A stretch of DNA of 64,000 nucleotides. Origin: Thaumarchaeota archaeon casp-thauma3 (GTDB lineage: Archaea > Thermoproteota > Nitrososphaeria > Nitrososphaerales > Nitrosopumilaceae). The position numbers were made by a program, and so were the translations under genes. The notes under the pieces are model-generated. The model worked only from the letters and a program-made list of their open reading frames with translations, searched no databases and was not told the DNA's origin. Each line of letters starts with the position of its first letter. Within the stretch, counting starts at the first letter, position 1. Positions 61,466 through 64,000 of the stretch are shown here, piece by piece. Location of the stretch: contig LFEY01000007.1 in NCBI GenBank assembly GCA_001510275.1, forward strand, positions 1 through 64,000. The letters are read 5' to 3'.

Positions 61466-61621
61466 TTAGTTATATCTTTCAGCTAATCTGTATCTCATGT
61501 ATTTATCATCTGGTGAGAATTTCGCTGGATGTACAGAAATTGTTTCTTCACTACATACGGGACATTTTTCTTTTAATGTATAATGATTACATTTTGAACA
61601 CTTTCTTAGTTGAAACTTCAT
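61466..61621 (-). CDS. nop10: H/ACA RNP component Nop10
   Basis: The 51-residue protein binds Cbf5 in archaeal H/ACA pseudouridylation RNPs. It has the zinc-ribbon Cys set CSKC (8-11) and CPVC (20-23) at the N-terminus and the conserved YMRYRLAERYN tail. It starts 1 bp after the aIF2 alpha stop, the usual archaeal gene pair. It was too short for easy ORF listing, but its sequence match is strong. Confidence 0.95.
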   Translation of the reverse strand: MKFQLRKCSKCNHYTLKEKCPVCSEETISVHPAKFSPDDKYMRYRLAERYN

Positions 61622-61622
61622 C

Positions 61623-62420
61623 TTAATTATCTCTGGTTTTCTTTGATTCTTCTCTAGTAAATTTGAATGATCCTTTTTTCTTTTCTATATTAGTTTGAAT
61701 TTCAACAATGATTGGTTTTAGTAATTTTTCAGCAGACTTGAAATTATCTGAAGTTATTGACAGTCTATATTTTGGTGCTCCTAAATATGTAATATCAAGA
61801 GTAGGATCTTTTTTTAATACATCTAATAACGTTTTTTTAATAATTTCTACACCATCTGATTTTTCATTTATAATTTCCATAATTCCTCTAATTTCAACTG
61901 ATGGGAGTTTTATTTTAGAACAAATTCCTTCAATTACCACTGCAGTTTTTTTTGCAAGTTTAAGTTCCTTTACAGACTCAATTCCATTTCTTCCAATCTC
62001 TATGAATGCATCATAAACTGAATCAAATTTAGAATAAATAGTATCTTCTAATTTTTCAACTTCTTCATCTGATAATTTTGCTTTATCCTTAACATTTTGT
62101 AATAACGTTTTACCTTTTTCAAATTTTTTAACTTCCTTTAGTTTTTGTTTTTTCTGATCTTTTGAGATTTGTTTTAATGACAGATCAATATCTCTTCGGT
62201 TGGAATTTACTTTCTTTACAAGTAGAACTTTTTTCTCTCCATCTTTGACAAATCTACTTACTGATCTAATCCATCCTGGAGCAATCTCTGAAATATGTAA
62301 AAATCCCTGGATATTGTCATATTCATCTAATGTCACATAAGCCCCATGATCCATTACTTTAGTGACCGTAGCAAGAACAATTTCTCCTTGTTCAGGCATC
62401 TCTTGAATTTCAGTAGACAT
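61623..62420 (-). CDS. eif2a: Translation initiation factor 2 alpha subunit
   Basis: The 265-residue aIF2 alpha has an S1 RNA-binding domain (about 10-85, EIVLATVTKVMDHGAYVTLDEYDNIQGFLHISEI), a helical domain (about 90-175) and a C-terminal alpha/beta domain that contacts the gamma subunit. It is in an operon with nop10. The beta subunit is not in this window. Confidence 0.95.
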   Translation of the reverse strand: MSTEIQEMPEQGEIVLATVTKVMDHGAYVTLDEYDNIQGFLHISEIAPGWIRSVSRFVKDGEKKVLLVKKVNSNRRDIDLSLKQISKDQKKQKLKEVKKFEKGKTLLQNVKDKAKLSDEEVEKLEDTIYSKFDSVYDAFIEIGRNGIESVKELKLAKKTAVVIEGICSKIKLPSVEIRGIMEIINEKSDGVEIIKKTLLDVLKKDPTLDITYLGAPKYRLSITSDNFKSAEKLLKPIIVEIQTNIEKKKGSFKFTREESKKTRDN

Positions 62421-62460
62421 TTCTTCTAAAACCTCTAAATGTGTAATTTAATGTTGCTGG

Positions 62461-62994
62461 TTAGAAATCAATCCCTTTCTTAGCTTTAATGCCACGTTGA
62501 AATGGATGTTTTATCTCTTTCATCTCTGTAACTAGATCTGCTACTTCGATAACTTCGTCTCTAGCATAGTTTCCTGTTAATACTAAATCCATTTCTGGTG
62601 GTTTTGATGTGATTAAATTTAGAACATCATCAACTGAAATTAATTCGAGATTTACTGCATAGTTAATTTCATCTAAAATGATGATATCATAGTTTCCTGA
62701 TTGGATTTTTTCGTTACTAATTCTGATTGCCTCTTTAGCAATTTTTTTATGATCTTCTTTTGAACTCTTATCGTCTATAATTCCTACAAATCCTTTACCT
62801 ATAGCAACCATCTCAAATTCAGGCTCAAGTCTTTTTGATGAATCCATTTCACCATAATGCCATGAACCCTTGATGAACTGAATCATACAAATCTTCTTTT
62901 TATAACCTGTAGCTCTTAATGCTATTCCTAACGCTGCTGTTGTCTTTCCTTTACCTTTTCCAGTAAAAACAATGGTTAAACCGTCTTTTTCCAT
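62461..62994 (-). CDS. cobO: Cob(I)yrinic acid a,c-diamide adenosyltransferase
   Basis: CobO attaches the adenosyl group to cobalt. The 177-residue P-loop protein has GKGKGKTTAALG (about 12-23), DIIILDEINYAV (Walker B), and TGNYARDEVIEVADLVTEM near the C-terminus. It is divergent from cbiA, which starts 88 bp away, so the two steps of cobyrinate amidation and adenosylation share a promoter region. Confidence 0.93.
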   Translation of the reverse strand: MEKDGLTIVFTGKGKGKTTAALGIALRATGYKKKICMIQFIKGSWHYGEMDSSKRLEPEFEMVAIGKGFVGIIDDKSSKEDHKKIAKEAIRISNEKIQSGNYDIIILDEINYAVNLELISVDDVLNLITSKPPEMDLVLTGNYARDEVIEVADLVTEMKEIKHPFQRGIKAKKGIDF

Positions 62995-63082
62995 AGATAT
63001 TATTCAAATAATCTTACTAAAAACATTGAGCATTTCTCAAAAATAAACTAATTTAAACAAAAAATGATTCTAATCATGCAAA

Positions 63083-64000
63083 TTGAAAATTCCGAGAATA
63101 ATATTAGCAGGTGCTACAAGTGGTGTTGGAAAAACATCCATAACATGTTCTATTATTCATGCCTTACAAAGTCGAGGTTATTCAGTTCAACCATTTAAGG
63201 TTGGTCCTGATTACATTGACCCTAGTTATCTATCAAGTATTTCAAAACATGAGACATACAACTTGGATGTTTGGTTGATGGGAAAGAATCAACTTTTGAA
63301 TAGTTTTGTCTCTAATTCAAAATCTGATGTATCTGTTATTGAAGGTGTAATGGGCTACTATGATGGTTTTTGTGGAGATTCTAATTATGCAAGCACTCAT
63401 CATGTAGCTTCCATAACAAAATCTCCAGTGCTCTTAGTTTTAGATGCAAGCAAAACTGCTCGCTCTATTGCTGCTACTGCTTTAGGTTTTCAAAAATTTC
63501 ATAGAAATTCTCGAATTTCTGGAATAATTCTTAATAAAATTGGTAGTAAAAAGCATGAAATTTTATGTAAAAATGCATTAAAGAAAATCAAAATACCAAT
63601 TATTGGTGTGATCCCAAAAAATCCACTACTAACTTTAGAATCACGACATCTTGGGTTAATTTCAACATTAGATAATAAAACTCTAAAAAATAAGATTGAA
63701 AAAATTTCAAAAATAATTTCAAAATCTTTAGATATCTATCAAATTATTAAAATTTTAAAAAATACAACTGATCTTCCAAAAAAATCTAAACCTATTCACA
63801 AAAAAACAAAAACTACAATTGCAGTTGCTCTTGATACTTCATTTAATTTTTACTACCAAGATAATCTAGAAGCATTACAACGTGAAGGAGCAACTCTAAA
63901 ATTTTTTAGTCCCATTAAAGATAAAAAAATTCCAAAATGTGATGGACTTTACATTGGTGGCGGCTTTCCAGAAGTTTTAGGCAATTTGCTTGAAAAAAAT
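63083..64000 (+). CDS. cbiA: Cobyrinate a,c-diamide synthase CbiA (5' part, truncated by window end)
   Basis: The 306 codons present encode the N-terminal ATP-binding domain: RIILAGATSGVGKTS with the P-loop, then KVGPDYIDPSYL, NLDVWLM and EGVMGYYDG (catalytic Asp/Glu region), all typical of CbiA/CobB. The last residues, DGLYIGGGFPEVL, are the start of the amidotransferase domain, and the Cys lies beyond the window. CbiA amidates acetate groups a and c. Start is TTG at 63083, because no in-frame ATG lies upstream. It diverges from cobO. Confidence 0.9.
   Translation, partial: MKIPRIILAGATSGVGKTSITCSIIHALQSRGYSVQPFKVGPDYIDPSYLSSISKHETYNLDVWLMGKNQLLNSFVSNSKSDVSVIEGVMGYYDGFCGDSNYASTHHVASITKSPVLLVLDASKTARSIAATALGFQKFHRNSRISGIILNKIGSKKHEILCKNALKKIKIPIIGVIPKNPLLTLESRHLGLISTLDNKTLKNKIEKISKIISKSLDIYQIIKILKNTTDLPKKSKPIHKKTKTTIAVALDTSFNFYYQDNLEALQREGATLKFFSPIKDKKIPKCDGLYIGGGFPEVLGNLLEKN

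Noticed and set aside
1-64000. CRISPR arrays, insertion sequences, prophage or rRNA operons
   Set aside because: No regularly spaced repeats, transposase or integrase reading frames, phage genes or rRNA sequence were seen.

Overview
The window comes from an AT-rich (about one third G+C by eye), gene-dense archaeal chromosome. The gene set points to an ammonia-oxidising archaeon of the Nitrososphaerota (Thaumarchaeota), most like the marine Nitrosopumilus group. It combines two ESCRT-III-like CdvB division proteins, the small subunit of DNA polymerase D, Orc1/Cdc6, a two-subunit archaeal primase, aIF2 alpha and gamma, Nop10, the oligosaccharyltransferase AglB, aconitase-X type phosphomevalonate dehydratase, and the many small secreted or zinc-ribbon proteins typical of this phylum. 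No amo genes, rRNA genes, CRISPR arrays, insertion sequences or phage genes are seen. One tRNA gene (Gly, anticodon CCC) is present.

Layout. 0.1-2.8 kb: replication (cdc6 convergent with the polymerase D small subunit). 2.8-9.3 kb: membrane and secreted proteins, cbiE, a secreted cyclophilin, type II NADH dehydrogenase and an ACT-domain protein. 9.3-14.3 kb: small heat-shock protein, CDC48 ATPase, CrcB and small proteins. 14.4-21.4 kb: a relic of a TFB gene, a cation/proton antiporter, a hemerythrin-like protein, cysC/cysQ, a GC-rich stretch that folds like a structured RNA, and the first cdvB. 21.9-24.6 kb: a regulatory region with a perfect 16-bp inverted repeat, then a three-gene operon of a winged-helix protein, a membrane-anchored winged-helix protein and a secreted helical protein. 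24.6-28.6 kb: 7-deazaguanine genes (queE, folE, queC), thrB and a GPN-loop GTPase. 28.7-37.1 kb: flippase-like membrane protein, SDR, zinc-ribbon proteins, glycosyltransferase, a ThiI-like pseudoenzyme divergent from sulfate assimilation genes (cysH, sat), and nth. 37.1-44.8 kb: phosphomevalonate dehydratase, the NFACT/Rqc2 homologue, cobalamin genes cbiT-cbiL-cbiF, a racemase homologue without its catalytic cysteines, and the second cdvB. 44.9-56.2 kb: GT2-GtrA glycosyltransferase, glycyl-tRNA synthetase, endonuclease IV, priL-priS, and a UPF0182/amidotransferase/C39-TPR trio. 56.2-64 kb: tRNA-Gly, small zinc proteins, eS6, aIF2 gamma with a PIN protein, aglB, nop10, aIF2 alpha, and cobO with a truncated cbiA.

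Pathways. Cobalamin genes lie at four places (cbiE; cbiT-L-F; cobO; cbiA), so the pathway is present but dispersed. Assimilatory sulfate reduction is split between sat-cysH and cysC-cysQ. preQ0/archaeosine synthesis has three of its usual steps here, with no queD seen. The items most worth a second look are the candidate ncRNA at 19571-19700, the promoter block shared at identical spacing by the two cdvB paralogues, the TFB remnant in frame behind a stop codon, the Cys-to-Ser racemase, the ThiI-like protein with a degenerate PP-loop, and the inverted-repeat region before the membrane regulator operon.
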